Assembly (NCBI GenBank): GCA_016927905.1
Contig: JAFGLW010000016.1
Coordinates: 92,379 to 156,378 of the forward strand
Direction of reading: 5' to 3'
Length of the DNA: 64,000 nucleotides
From: a candidate division CSSED10-310 bacterium
GTDB lineage: Bacteria; CSSED10-310; JAFGJC01
Position 1 is the stretch's first letter, and each line of letters starts with the position of its first letter. The translations under genes were made by a program, and so were the position numbers. This document shows positions 30,402-40,000 of this stretch, piece by piece. The notes below the pieces were generated by a model. That model worked only from the letters and a program-made list of their open reading frames with translations. It was not told where the DNA came from and did not search any database.

Positions 30402-31550
30402 TCAGACGGTTTGCGAATTGCCGGGTTGTTTCATCCCGAAATCTACACTTCGCCCGGCAACACTCAGAGAATCCCCGAAATACAAAGTCTGGCTTGGGAA
30501 GGCGAATTCCAGGTTCATTTCTTCCACAAGCTGCATGAACTTCAAGTTGATGCGCTGACGAACTTCCAGATATTCCTTCCAGACCGTTGTTTTGGTGAAA
30601 TAATAGACGAAGATTTCCAGCGCAGATGCACCGAAACCGGTAAAATACACCAGGAAATATTCCTGGTTTACGCCCGGATCCGATTTCAATATCCCCTCCA
30701 TACGATCCCGCAGAACAGCCATCTTGTCGGGAGGTGTGCTGTATGTTACGCCGATGGTCATCTTCACCCTGCGTTTGGGCATGGCGGACCAGTTCTCGAT
30801 TATTTCGGATGTCAGCAGTTTATTGGGCACTATTTTCAGTGATTTCGACCAGGTTCGAACTTTCGTCGATCGAAATCCGATTGATTCCACATCCCCATCC
30901 ACATCCTTGAACTGGACCCAATCGCCGATTTTGAAGGGTTTGTCTGTAATCATGACCAGGGTCCCGAACAGATTGGACAGCGTATCCTGCGCGGCAAGGG
31001 CGATCGCCAGACCGCCGATGCCTAACCCGGCCAGCAGACTGCCCACGGAATACCCGAGATTCTGGATAATTAACAGAATTCCCAGTACCAGAACCGTGAA
31101 CCTCAGCGCTTGGGTGACCAGAGGTGAAAATTGCTCGGCCATCTCTGGATCCGTCTGGGATATGATCTGCTTCAGGAAAATCGCCAGCAGGTTGCTGAGC
31201 CGATAAATGGCCCATACGACTACCAGGGAAATCGAAATACGGAAGGCATTACCCAGAAAAGCCGGAATGTTGTATGGTTCCAGAGGCAACTCCAGCAGAA
31301 TCAGCGCCCAGTAGATACCCGTAATGTAAATCAGCGCACTGACGGGTGCAGAGAGGGCATTCAGGAGAAGATCATCGTATTGTGATTTGGTTTTCCGGGC
31401 AATCCGCTTGCAAAGGTTGACGACATATCGTTCAAACACTTTCCGGACCACAAGTGCCAGCAGAATGACCAAAAACGCCAGTCCGATTTTATAAAGATGG
31501 ATCCCCGCAAAACTAACGGATAAAAAGCCGGTTAATCCTTCCAGTTTCAT
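30402..31550 (-). CDS. MscS-family mechanosensitive channel
   Basis: SVGSLLAGLGIGGLAIALAAQDTLSNLFGTLVMITDKPFKIGDWVQFKDVDGDVESIGFRSTKVRTWSKSLKIVPNKLL. Confidence 0.94.
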   Translation of the reverse strand: MKLEGLTGFLSVSFAGIHLYKIGLAFLVILLALVVRKVFERYVVNLCKRIARKTKSQYDDLLLNALSAPVSALIYITGIYWALILLELPLEPYNIPAFLGNAFRISISLVVVWAIYRLSNLLAIFLKQIISQTDPEMAEQFSPLVTQALRFTVLVLGILLIIQNLGYSVGSLLAGLGIGGLAIALAAQDTLSNLFGTLVMITDKPFKIGDWVQFKDVDGDVESIGFRSTKVRTWSKSLKIVPNKLLTSEIIENWSAMPKRRVKMTIGVTYSTPPDKMAVLRDRMEGILKSDPGVNQEYFLVYFTGFGASALEIFVYYFTKTTVWKEYLEVRQRINLKFMQLVEEMNLEFAFPSQTLYFGDSLSVAGRSVDFGMKQPGNSQTV

Positions 31551-31635
31551 CTCACCTCCCAACAAAAACAGATATCATGTTTTAAAGCAGGAAGACTCGA
31601 TTCTTCAATGATCTGAAGAGTTTCCCCGCTCAGGA

Positions 31636-32643
31636 TCAGTTGTAATCCTCGGCTATTTTTCTGATCATCCGGATACAGGCCATAAAATCGTGTTTGGATA
31701 TGACCGAATGTGGGCAGTGCATGTACCGGGCCGGTATGGTAATGGGATATCCCGCGACACCGAACCCCAGTGCCAGCCTTCCCAATTCACCGGATCCTTC
31801 CCGAACTGCCATATGCTGACTCGGAATCCGCCATTTGCGCGCCAGCATCTCCATAAACCGGCAGATTTCCGAATCCGGCTCATAGGATGCATCCATATTA
31901 ACCAGTACGATCCCTTTCCCCACTTCGGCCAGCGGGTTGGGATCGCCTGGCGTCGGACCTCCGGGACAGCATTCAACATTTACGATCAAATCGGGCAGAA
32001 GATTGATTTCCAGCATGTTCCGGTATAATTCCGTGACCGGCCAGTTCCCGGTCTCCTCCCGGGCTGTGAACACTCCGATAATCCGGTTCCGGCTTTCTCG
32101 TGGCCAGGTTTTCATGACTGAAACAATCGCTGCGCAACCGGCTCGATCATCCAGGCTTTTACCCATCAGCTGGGTGGGACTCTCCTGCATTTCGACATCC
32201 GCATAAGCGCCATTCGAATGGTAGGGTACCATTTTCATGGCTTCTGCGTCGTTTTTGGCACCGACATCCGCGAAAAACGCCGTCTGATTCCGTTCCCGCC
32301 TGACCACTAAAACGCCTCTGACATGAGTGGGATAAAAACGGATCATGTGATTGGCCACATCCTTCGGTATTCCACCCATGGGCGTCAACTTGATAAATCC
32401 GTCCGGATCATAACGGTAGGGCCGGACACCCAGTTCATCGGTGTGAGCCTGAAAAACGATGGTCCGTTCTGGATCCTTCTGATCGCGGTAAACGAGCAGA
32501 TTTTTGTGAGGGGTCCGGAGGCAATGATAATCCGGTTCCAATTCCTTCCGGATCAAACGGATAACTTCATCTTCCAATGTGGACGGCCCGAAAGCCTCCG
32601 ACAGATTCTTCAGCAGCCCGAATGCCGCCTTGTCACCGCTCAT
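31636..32643 (-). CDS. M42-family aminopeptidase
   Basis: NLSEAFGPSTLEDEVIRLIRKEL; IVFQAHTDELGVRPYRYDPDGFIKLTPMGG; GKSLDDRAGCAAIVSVM; VFTAREETGNWPV; VREGSGELGRL. Confidence 0.88.
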   Translation of the reverse strand: MSGDKAAFGLLKNLSEAFGPSTLEDEVIRLIRKELEPDYHCLRTPHKNLLVYRDQKDPERTIVFQAHTDELGVRPYRYDPDGFIKLTPMGGIPKDVANHMIRFYPTHVRGVLVVRRERNQTAFFADVGAKNDAEAMKMVPYHSNGAYADVEMQESPTQLMGKSLDDRAGCAAIVSVMKTWPRESRNRIIGVFTAREETGNWPVTELYRNMLEINLLPDLIVNVECCPGGPTPGDPNPLAEVGKGIVLVNMDASYEPDSEICRFMEMLARKWRIPSQHMAVREGSGELGRLALGFGVAGYPITIPARYMHCPHSVISKHDFMACIRMIRKIAEDYN

Positions 32644-32649
32644 CGCATG

Positions 32650-33552
32650 TTACCGCGGGGTGACGATGTTTTTTATCACATAGTACGCCATCACCGGATT
32701 CTCACGGAACCGCCTGAAAGAATATGCCCGCCAGGCAACACCGAACGGAACATAAATCCGAACCGTGTGACCGGCTTCACGTAAACTGCTCCACATGCTC
32801 TGACCGACGCCATAAAGCATCTGGAATTCGTACTTTTCCGATGACAATCCCCGTTTTTTGATTTCTCTGATAGATTCCGTGATCACCCATTTGTCGTGCG
32901 TCGCTATGGCAGGATATCCATCCCGATCCCAAACCATCCGGATCAATTCCATGAAGTTAGACCGGATCTGCTGTTTATTCTTATACGCGATCTGCTCCGG
33001 CTCCTTGTAAATTCCTTTGCAGATGCGGATATCAATCGGACCGCTTTCAGACAACTTCCTGATATCGTCGCAGGAACGTTTCAAATATGCCTGGATTGCG
33101 GCACCGGTCCGGGGGAATCCGGTCCGGAGACGGTTGTAGATTTCATAGGTGTTGTCGGTCGTAGATGAATCCTCGATATCCAGCCGGAGAAGAAATCCTT
33201 TGTCGTTGGCGGCGCGGGCGAGTTTTTCGATTCGCTGTCCGGCCTTGACTTTATCCAGGTTTAACCCCATCTGAGTCGGTTTGATGGAGATGTTGGCGGA
33301 AATCCCTGTTTTGGAGATTTCCTCTATCAGATTCAGATACTGAGTAACAGCTTCATCGGCATCCGCTTCCTTGAATGTATCCTCACCCAGAACATCCATT
33401 GTCGAAAGTATTTTCCGGTTGTCCAGTTGTTTTAAAACCTGGATCCCGTCGGATATCTGCGATCCGGCGATATATCTTCGCGCGAACCGCCAGATAATCG
33501 CTTCCGGAAATTTCTCAAGGATCGATACCAGCGCGTTTGTCAATGCTCCCAT
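32650..33552 (-). CDS. Proline dehydrogenase (monofunctional)
   Basis: STMDVLGEDTFKEADADEAVTQYLNLIEEI; ISANISIKPTQMGLNLD; LLRLDIEDSSTTDNTYEIYNRL; IRICKGIYKEPEQIAYK; EFQMLYGVGQSMWSSL. Confidence 0.93.
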   Translation of the reverse strand: MGALTNALVSILEKFPEAIIWRFARRYIAGSQISDGIQVLKQLDNRKILSTMDVLGEDTFKEADADEAVTQYLNLIEEISKTGISANISIKPTQMGLNLDKVKAGQRIEKLARAANDKGFLLRLDIEDSSTTDNTYEIYNRLRTGFPRTGAAIQAYLKRSCDDIRKLSESGPIDIRICKGIYKEPEQIAYKNKQQIRSNFMELIRMVWDRDGYPAIATHDKWVITESIREIKKRGLSSEKYEFQMLYGVGQSMWSSLREAGHTVRIYVPFGVAWRAYSFRRFRENPVMAYYVIKNIVTPR

Positions 33553-33715
33553 AGGTCATTTCTCCTTCCAATCCAAGGCAGCTTCATTCCGGATGAAAAT
33601 TAAACGGAAGCATGCTATCATAGTTGTGGCCGTTTCACATCTCGAACCATATTTTCGGACGGATCCGCGCCAAATTCAAGTTGTTTCGGAGGGGGGATAT
33701 GTCCGGGAGCGGAAA

Positions 33716-34087
33716 ATGCTGAAGACAATGCTGGACTATATACTGGTGGAACAACGTCTCGAGTGGTTCTTCCTGCATCTTGCCTGGATCGGTCCCTCTG
33801 GGGGTCTGGTCCTGGGCATCATTGCCGGTTTGACGAAACGCCGCCTGTGGGTCTGTATCCGTTCCGGTCTGATCTGGGGATTCGGCGCGACCTTGATTTC
33901 CGTGATGTGGTGGATTTATAACGCCATCTTGGATCATTACGGGATTGACTCCGTCAAGGGACTGCTTATCAACCTGTTGCTGTTCGCTCTGGTCGGTTGT
34001 CTTCTGGGAACAGGGGTTAGAATTGTCATGCACCGGTCTCAAAAAATCGCCAGCCGGGATTCCGAGACACCAAATATCACGGATTGA
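33716..34087 (+). CDS. Small integral membrane protein, unknown
   Basis: MLKTMLDYILVEQRLEWFFLHLAWIGPSGGLVLGIIAGLTKRRLWVCIRSGLIWGFGATLISVMWWIYNAILDHYGIDSVKGLLINLLLFALVGCLLGTGVRIVM: several TM segments, GGGAG SD-like sequence 7 nt upstream. The ORF-track start lies inside the antisense proline dehydrogenase gene. Confidence 0.6.
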   Translation: MLKTMLDYILVEQRLEWFFLHLAWIGPSGGLVLGIIAGLTKRRLWVCIRSGLIWGFGATLISVMWWIYNAILDHYGIDSVKGLLINLLLFALVGCLLGTGVRIVMHRSQKIASRDSETPNITD

Positions 34088-35561
34088 TATCCAGAGATTT
34101 CATTTTCCGATTGAGCACATTCTCGGAAATTCCCAGAGCTTTGGCGGTCTGCTTCCGGTCCCACACATGACGGACCAGAATCCGGGTAATGAAGTTTCTC
34201 TCGAACTCCTCCGTCCGCTCCTTCAGCGACCTTGCCCGTGCCCTGTCGGGCGGGTGGTGCAGGCCCAGATCCTGCACGTCGATAAGGGGTCCGCGCGCCA
34301 GGAACGCTGCGGAATGAATCCGGTGTTTTAACTCCCGGACATTCCCCGGCCAGGAATACCGCCGCATCAAATCCCATGCTGCAGTCGTGAAGCCGCTGAT
34401 TTCCAGGTGATGCGCCTGCACGACTTCTTCCAGGAAATATTCCGCCAGAATGTGCAGATCTTCCCCGCGATCCCTGAGTCTGGGCAACCGGATGGTGACG
34501 ATATCCAGGCGAAATCGCAGGGCATCTCTGAACCGTCCCTCCCGGATTTCCTTCTCCAGATCCTTGTTCGTCGCCGCCAGAACCCTCACATCAACCGAGA
34601 TTTCTTCACGACCTCCGATTCGTCTGAACTGACGGTTTTCGAGAAATCGCAGGAGTCTGTTCTGGACCCGGAAAGCCATGTCGCCGATCTCATCCAGAAA
34701 CAGGGTCCCGCCGTCCGCTTGCTCCATTTTTCCGGTCCGCTTGCGAACCTCCGTGGCGACACTCCGTTCCAGGCCAAAAAGCTCCGCTTCCACCAGACCC
34801 TCCGGCAACGCCGCGCAGTTGATTTGCTTCAGGGGGGCTTCGGACCGGCGGCTTGAATAATGAATGGCCTTGGCGATGAGTTCCTTTCCCGTGCCGGTAT
34901 CGCCGACAATCATGACATCCAGATCGGTGTTACGGATCATTTCAAGAGTGTCGTACACCCGCTTCATCTCCTCGCATTCACCAACGATACGATGGTAACC
35001 GAACCGGGATTTGACTTCCTGATGCAGCAACTTGAAATCATTCTGCAAAGCCTGGGTCAAAACAAGGTTGTCCAGAACAACCACTGCATGCCGGGCCAGA
35101 ATCGTGAAGAACTCCAGATCCAGCCGGTCAAACGGACGGGTGTAAATCTGGCTGTCCACATACAAAACCGCCGGTTCGATCCGCCGGTCACCCTCCTGAT
35201 CGCCGCTCAATGGTGCACACATGATGGTTTTGAGGTCCAGCGCGAGTATACTGGCCGTAGGCGGTATGGAATGGCCATCCGAATCCTCCACAAGACACAC
35301 CGGACGGTGATTGGCAAACACCGCCCGAATCGTGCTTCTCGACACCTCTGGATCCGTCGCGATCTGGCCGTCTACATCGTAAAAGACCAGATCCCGTTCC
35401 TGTGATTGTTCAATGAAAAACCCGCGTTCAGCCTGAGTGAATTCCACCGCATTTCTTATAAGAAAACGGATGAGATCCTTTTTGGACTGGATCGAGGATA
35501 ATTCCTCAATGATACGGATCAGCATTTTGATTCTATCCGGAACGGTCACCGTTTTCATCAC
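34077..35561 (-). CDS. GAF - AAA+ - Fis-HTH regulator (bEBP-like, no GAFTGA)
   Basis: GAF-like N-terminus; IVGDTGTGKELIAKAIHYSSRRSEAPLKQINCAALPEGLVEAELFGLERSVATEVRKRTGKMEQADGGTLFLDEIGDM; YSWPGNVRELKHRI; KQTAKALGISENVLNRKMKSLDI. Loop is SVATEV, not GAFTGA. Confidence 0.92.
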   Translation of the reverse strand: MMKTVTVPDRIKMLIRIIEELSSIQSKKDLIRFLIRNAVEFTQAERGFFIEQSQERDLVFYDVDGQIATDPEVSRSTIRAVFANHRPVCLVEDSDGHSIPPTASILALDLKTIMCAPLSGDQEGDRRIEPAVLYVDSQIYTRPFDRLDLEFFTILARHAVVVLDNLVLTQALQNDFKLLHQEVKSRFGYHRIVGECEEMKRVYDTLEMIRNTDLDVMIVGDTGTGKELIAKAIHYSSRRSEAPLKQINCAALPEGLVEAELFGLERSVATEVRKRTGKMEQADGGTLFLDEIGDMAFRVQNRLLRFLENRQFRRIGGREEISVDVRVLAATNKDLEKEIREGRFRDALRFRLDIVTIRLPRLRDRGEDLHILAEYFLEEVVQAHHLEISGFTTAAWDLMRRYSWPGNVRELKHRIHSAAFLARGPLIDVQDLGLHHPPDRARARSLKERTEEFERNFITRILVRHVWDRKQTAKALGISENVLNRKMKSLDINP

Positions 35562-38467
35562 TTCAGCAACTTTCGCAGGCTTTCCGGGCTGGTTCCCAGT
35601 AATTCAGCCGTCTTTTCGATAGTTTTTCCGGTTGAAGCGAACACTTCCCGGGCGGTTTTTCTCTGGAAATCCCTTACGGCTGCTTTCAACCCCTGTAAAT
35701 GCTTCTCGATTCCCGGAATACCCAGATCAGCGATTGTGATCCGTTTACCCTGAGCAAACAGGGTCGCTTTCCGCACGATGTGATCCAGCTCCCTGACATT
35801 ACCGGGCCAGTCATAGGCATCCATTGCATCCAGCGCCTGTCTGGTAAAACCGCTGATTTCCTTTCCAAACTCCGCATTATACCGCTCCAGAAATGAACGG
35901 GCCAGAATGACGACATCCCCGATTCGTTCCCTGAGCGGGGGAATCCGAATGGTCAACCCGCTTATCCTGTAGTAGAAATCTTCACGGACTGTTCGGTTCT
36001 CGATCATACTCTTGATGTCTTTCGAAGTGGTCGAGAGAATGCGGATATCCACGGTGATGACCCGGTCGGATCCGACCGGCTCAAACTCCCGCTCCTGCAG
36101 AACTCTCAGCAACTTTGCCTGCACATCCAGGGGAATATCAGCCACTTCATCCAGAAGGACCGTTCCCCCATTGGCATATTCCAGCAGGCCGACTCGAGGT
36201 TCGACACCGGTTGCGGTGCCCTTTTCGATACCGAAAAGCTCCGATTCGATAAGGGTCGACGGGATGGCCGAACAATCAAGGTGAACATAATGAGAAGCTT
36301 TCCTGGGGCTGACGGAATGAATGGTTTTAGCCACAAGATCTTTGCCGGTTCCCGTTTCACCATGTATAAGCACCGGAACCTCCGCAGACGCGACTTTTTC
36401 GATCAGAACAAAAACTTCTTTCATCGCTTCGCTGCTGCCGATGATGTCAGGATATTGCGGAACAATATCTTTCCTGAACTGATCTGTCAGTTCGTTGAGA
36501 CGGGACCGCATCAGCAGAATGGATAACGATGCGGATGCGGCTCGAAGCATGGTGTCGACAAACTCGATTTCTGTTTTGCCCATGGAATTGTCGGTACCGA
36601 CGCGATCGGCATATACCATGCCATAGTAAACACCGCCGTAGGTTATGGGAGCGCAGATCGCGGACCTGCGGTTTAGATCTTCCTCGTCCGGATCCCGGAT
36701 ATATATCATAGACCGATTGATATTCCGTGTGTTTCGAATCCATTTCGGGGGAACGGAGAACGCTTCCGAATCCTCCTGCTGGGATTTGACGCCCGTATAT
36801 TTGAACTGGTTCAAGCCCAGCTTTTGATCCATTTGAATCTGGACCCGGTCGGCATTCAGAATAAGCAGGATGTGCCGCAGACTCCGGATCAGAAGTTCTT
36901 CGATGGAGCTGGAGGAATACAGGTCGAACAGCGCATCCAGCATCAACTGGAGATCCCTGATGTTTCCCGTTTCTTCAGCATCGCCGGACGACCGGATTTC
37001 CACGGTTCCGGAATCAGACGGTTCCTGCGGGATCACGATCTCATCCAGATATTTTTGAAGGCTTTGTATCGATTCGCTTCTGGAAGCATGCTCACGATAC
37101 ATGCGCCGTAATCCGGGATCCCGAATGGATTTCAATATATCCGATACGCCCACCGCCGCCATGTGCATCTCGCTGTCCGCAGGATACTGCTCCCCTGAAG
37201 CGAGAAACATCTTTCCCCTCAGATTGTGGACCTGCCACTCCAGCTCTTTGGATCCGGATTGTATTGATCGTTCCAGCGCGGTTCCGGTTGCTGCAAATAT
37301 ACGGTTCTTCTCCGGACTCTGAACCAACTTTGTCTCGGGCAACCGGGACCATTCGAATCCGGCAGAATCCAGGATGGCCTGGCTTTCCAGTCGATATGAT
37401 CCGGCTGCTGCCGCTTCAGCCTGAGCCCGCCTGAATGCCCGCAGCGCATTTTCGGGATTATCCAGCCTGACCTGTGCATGGGCGATCTGGAGCCAGAATC
37501 GAGCGGGGCCCGGTGGCCGCGAATATTTAGCGATAACCGCCAGCAGGATCTCAAGCCTGTCCAGCACTTCCAGAACTTCCGTCTGGGTACCATCGGTACA
37601 CTTCCCGCTCAACCAGAGCAGCTCAGCCATCGGCTGGTAAAACCTCGAAACGCTTTCACCCCCATATTCGAGGATGGTCTTGACCTGCTGGAGATATTCC
37701 CGGGAACTCTCGATATCACCCACAGCCAGCAGGACCTCCGCAAGCGCCATCCGCCCTCTCAATCGCGGTGGTATCCGGCCCATCTGATCCGCTTCACTGA
37801 GGTGTCGATGGAGATCCTGAATGGCATCCGCATGGTAGTTTGATCGGAAAAGTTCCAGTGATTTCAGTATTTCAGCCGTCTTCAGAAACTCCCATCCAGC
37901 CCATCTGGGCGCTGACAGAATAACGGTTTCACACCATTTTAAAGCTTCATTTCGCTGAAGATCCGAAAACATTTCGGCAATGATCAGCGCAATATGAATC
38001 GACAGTTCGCTGTCTTCTCCGACCCGCTTGTAAACATCGGTCAGGATCTGGAACGCATCATTCCATTTCCCGCTGTCCCTGAGCAGACATCCGACATTCA
38101 CCCGGATATACAGCTCCCACTCCGGTATATGCTTGGTCGCTTTTTCAAGCGTTTCGAGCGCTTGTTCAGCGGCTTTCAGCCTGCCGGTGGAAATGTTGAG
38201 AAAGGCTTCCATGCAGCGCGCTTCGAACCATTGCTCGGACTCCTGTGCCAGTTTGTACTTTTTCTGATATGCCTTGATCCGTCTCAGAGCGTTTTCAAAC
38301 TCACCCCGGCTGAACAACAACCGGATCCATTTCCGATCGAGCTGCTGGAACTGCTTGGTTTTGAGTTTTTTATCCGCGATGGAATTGAGCAGGATTTCAA
38401 CCTGCCGGTGATTGCCCGCCAGCAGATGTTCATTGATTTCATCCATCACGGTTTCGAATGTGTCCAA
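35558..38467 (-). CDS. TPR-like N-terminal region - GAF - AAA+ - HTH regulator (bEBP-like, no GAFTGA)
   Basis: Helical-repeat N-terminus; LIHGETGTGKDLVAKTIHSVSPRKASHYVHLDCSAIPSTLIESELFGIEKGTATGVEPRVGLLEYANGGTVLLDEVADI; YDWPGNVRELDHIV; EKTAELLGTSPESLRKLLK. TTG at 38467 follows GGGAGGAG; ORF track begins at 38491. Confidence 0.9.
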   Translation of the reverse strand: MDTFETVMDEINEHLLAGNHRQVEILLNSIADKKLKTKQFQQLDRKWIRLLFSRGEFENALRRIKAYQKKYKLAQESEQWFEARCMEAFLNISTGRLKAAEQALETLEKATKHIPEWELYIRVNVGCLLRDSGKWNDAFQILTDVYKRVGEDSELSIHIALIIAEMFSDLQRNEALKWCETVILSAPRWAGWEFLKTAEILKSLELFRSNYHADAIQDLHRHLSEADQMGRIPPRLRGRMALAEVLLAVGDIESSREYLQQVKTILEYGGESVSRFYQPMAELLWLSGKCTDGTQTEVLEVLDRLEILLAVIAKYSRPPGPARFWLQIAHAQVRLDNPENALRAFRRAQAEAAAAGSYRLESQAILDSAGFEWSRLPETKLVQSPEKNRIFAATGTALERSIQSGSKELEWQVHNLRGKMFLASGEQYPADSEMHMAAVGVSDILKSIRDPGLRRMYREHASRSESIQSLQKYLDEIVIPQEPSDSGTVEIRSSGDAEETGNIRDLQLMLDALFDLYSSSSIEELLIRSLRHILLILNADRVQIQMDQKLGLNQFKYTGVKSQQEDSEAFSVPPKWIRNTRNINRSMIYIRDPDEEDLNRRSAICAPITYGGVYYGMVYADRVGTDNSMGKTEIEFVDTMLRAASASLSILLMRSRLNELTDQFRKDIVPQYPDIIGSSEAMKEVFVLIEKVASAEVPVLIHGETGTGKDLVAKTIHSVSPRKASHYVHLDCSAIPSTLIESELFGIEKGTATGVEPRVGLLEYANGGTVLLDEVADIPLDVQAKLLRVLQEREFEPVGSDRVITVDIRILSTTSKDIKSMIENRTVREDFYYRISGLTIRIPPLRERIGDVVILARSFLERYNAEFGKEISGFTRQALDAMDAYDWPGNVRELDHIVRKATLFAQGKRITIADLGIPGIEKHLQGLKAAVRDFQRKTAREVFASTGKTIEKTAELLGTSPESLRKLLK

Positions 38468-38565
38468 TACGTGATCTCCTCCCGACTGCACCTCATCTTA
38501 ATGCAAAACAACAGCTTATGAAAGATTGATCTTCAGGAAGATAGTATTGTTATGGATTAGGGAGA

Positions 38566-39996
38566 TTACATCGGAGGCAACAGAAATTGAAGAATCCGCT
38601 GGCCGGATTTATAAAAGTATAAGTTCATGAAATCCGTCTTGGATCCATCCGGAAATGTTCCGATGACAGACCAGATGTATTTGCCGTTGGGATAGGATTT
38701 CCATTGCTCGTAATTCAGGAAAAATGACGTGAACTGAGCACCGAGATCATATTCAAAGATATCGGTCACCATCTGACCGCTCTCCCCCAGCCTGGCAACA
38801 CCCAGCATGTAGGATTCGACTCCTTCGAATGAATCCCACATAAAAATCGGAGGCGCGTCGTTTGAGAAAAAAACCCAGTATTTTTGGGGACTTCTTAAAA
38901 CAACGACATCGGACGCGGCCAGACTGAAGAAAGAATCCTCGGATTTGCCGCTGATCGGATGTCCGTTATAACCGCTGATTTTCAAAACGAACCACTTGAT
39001 CTGACCCAATGATGCCATGTGATCCCAATCAATCCGGGCCAGTTCATACGTCACCTCAACCAGATTCCCCGGTTTGCGGGTGTAATCGAGGGGTCCGAAA
39101 TCAATCACTTCCATAGCGGGATAATTTACCAGGACAAGCACCATCCGGTAATACTCCATCGGATTATCTGAAGTCCAACTGAAAACAATCTTCCCCCGGG
39201 TCGCGTGGTAATTCAGCAACGCGCCATCTTCGGGCAAAACCGGTTCCGGTGGAAGAATCGGAATGCTTTCCGTTTGAAAATCCCAAGTCGATTCACTGGT
39301 GTTGCCTGCCCGATCCGCTGTCGATACCGTGACCGTCACCCATTCTCCATATTCAAATGGGGTCGGCGGCTGATAGATCAGCTTTGCCGTTTCCGTTGTA
39401 CCGGTGAGCGTGAATTCGACCGCGGCCTGTTCGACCTCCATTTTAATTGAATTCAGGTCAATACCCGATAATCCATCATAGATCTTGCAGGAAATCTGGG
39501 CAGTCCGGACAACATTCATGCTTCCGTCGGGCGGGGATTCGCCGAAAATTGTCGGTGGATCTTCATCCGGTATTCCATCCGTTCTGAACGACCAGCGATA
39601 GGTGGGCATGATGTTTCCGGCATGGTCGACGGCATCAATCTCGACATTGATCCAGGCGTCAGGGGGCATCGGAGTGGGAAGGTTGGAGTGGACAAATACC
39701 CGCTCACCCTCAAGAATGTCCACAAATACGGGGATTTCATTTTCCTGAATTCGCACTTTGATGGTCGCAATGTTGATACCCGAAACCGGAATAGCCATCT
39801 GGGGACTGAGATCATTCAGGTAGACTTCGATGGGCCGTTGTGGATTGACCTGGATTTCGAAGTTGAACGGTGAGGTATATTCGACAGCCGGGGGTTGGTT
39901 GTCACCGAAAGCATGTCCCGGGGGATTGATGCAGCAGAAAAGAACGGGATAGATGAAGACAGCCGCCAGCCAGCATCCTCCAATTCCCCGTTTCAA
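38566..39996 (-). CDS. Secreted protein with Ig-like (Big_5-type) repeats
   Basis: Hydrophobic N-terminus; VEYTSPFNFEIQVNPQRPIEVYLNDLSPQMAIPVSGINIATIKVRI; GESPPDGSMNVVRTAQISCKIYDGLSGIDLNSIKMEV; similar to the next gene. Confidence 0.7.
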   Translation of the reverse strand: MKRGIGGCWLAAVFIYPVLFCCINPPGHAFGDNQPPAVEYTSPFNFEIQVNPQRPIEVYLNDLSPQMAIPVSGINIATIKVRIQENEIPVFVDILEGERVFVHSNLPTPMPPDAWINVEIDAVDHAGNIMPTYRWSFRTDGIPDEDPPTIFGESPPDGSMNVVRTAQISCKIYDGLSGIDLNSIKMEVEQAAVEFTLTGTTETAKLIYQPPTPFEYGEWVTVTVSTADRAGNTSESTWDFQTESIPILPPEPVLPEDGALLNYHATRGKIVFSWTSDNPMEYYRMVLVLVNYPAMEVIDFGPLDYTRKPGNLVEVTYELARIDWDHMASLGQIKWFVLKISGYNGHPISGKSEDSFFSLAASDVVVLRSPQKYWVFFSNDAPPIFMWDSFEGVESYMLGVARLGESGQMVTDIFEYDLGAQFTSFFLNYEQWKSYPNGKYIWSVIGTFPDGSKTDFMNLYFYKSGQRILQFLLPPM

Positions 39997-40000
39997 TCCC

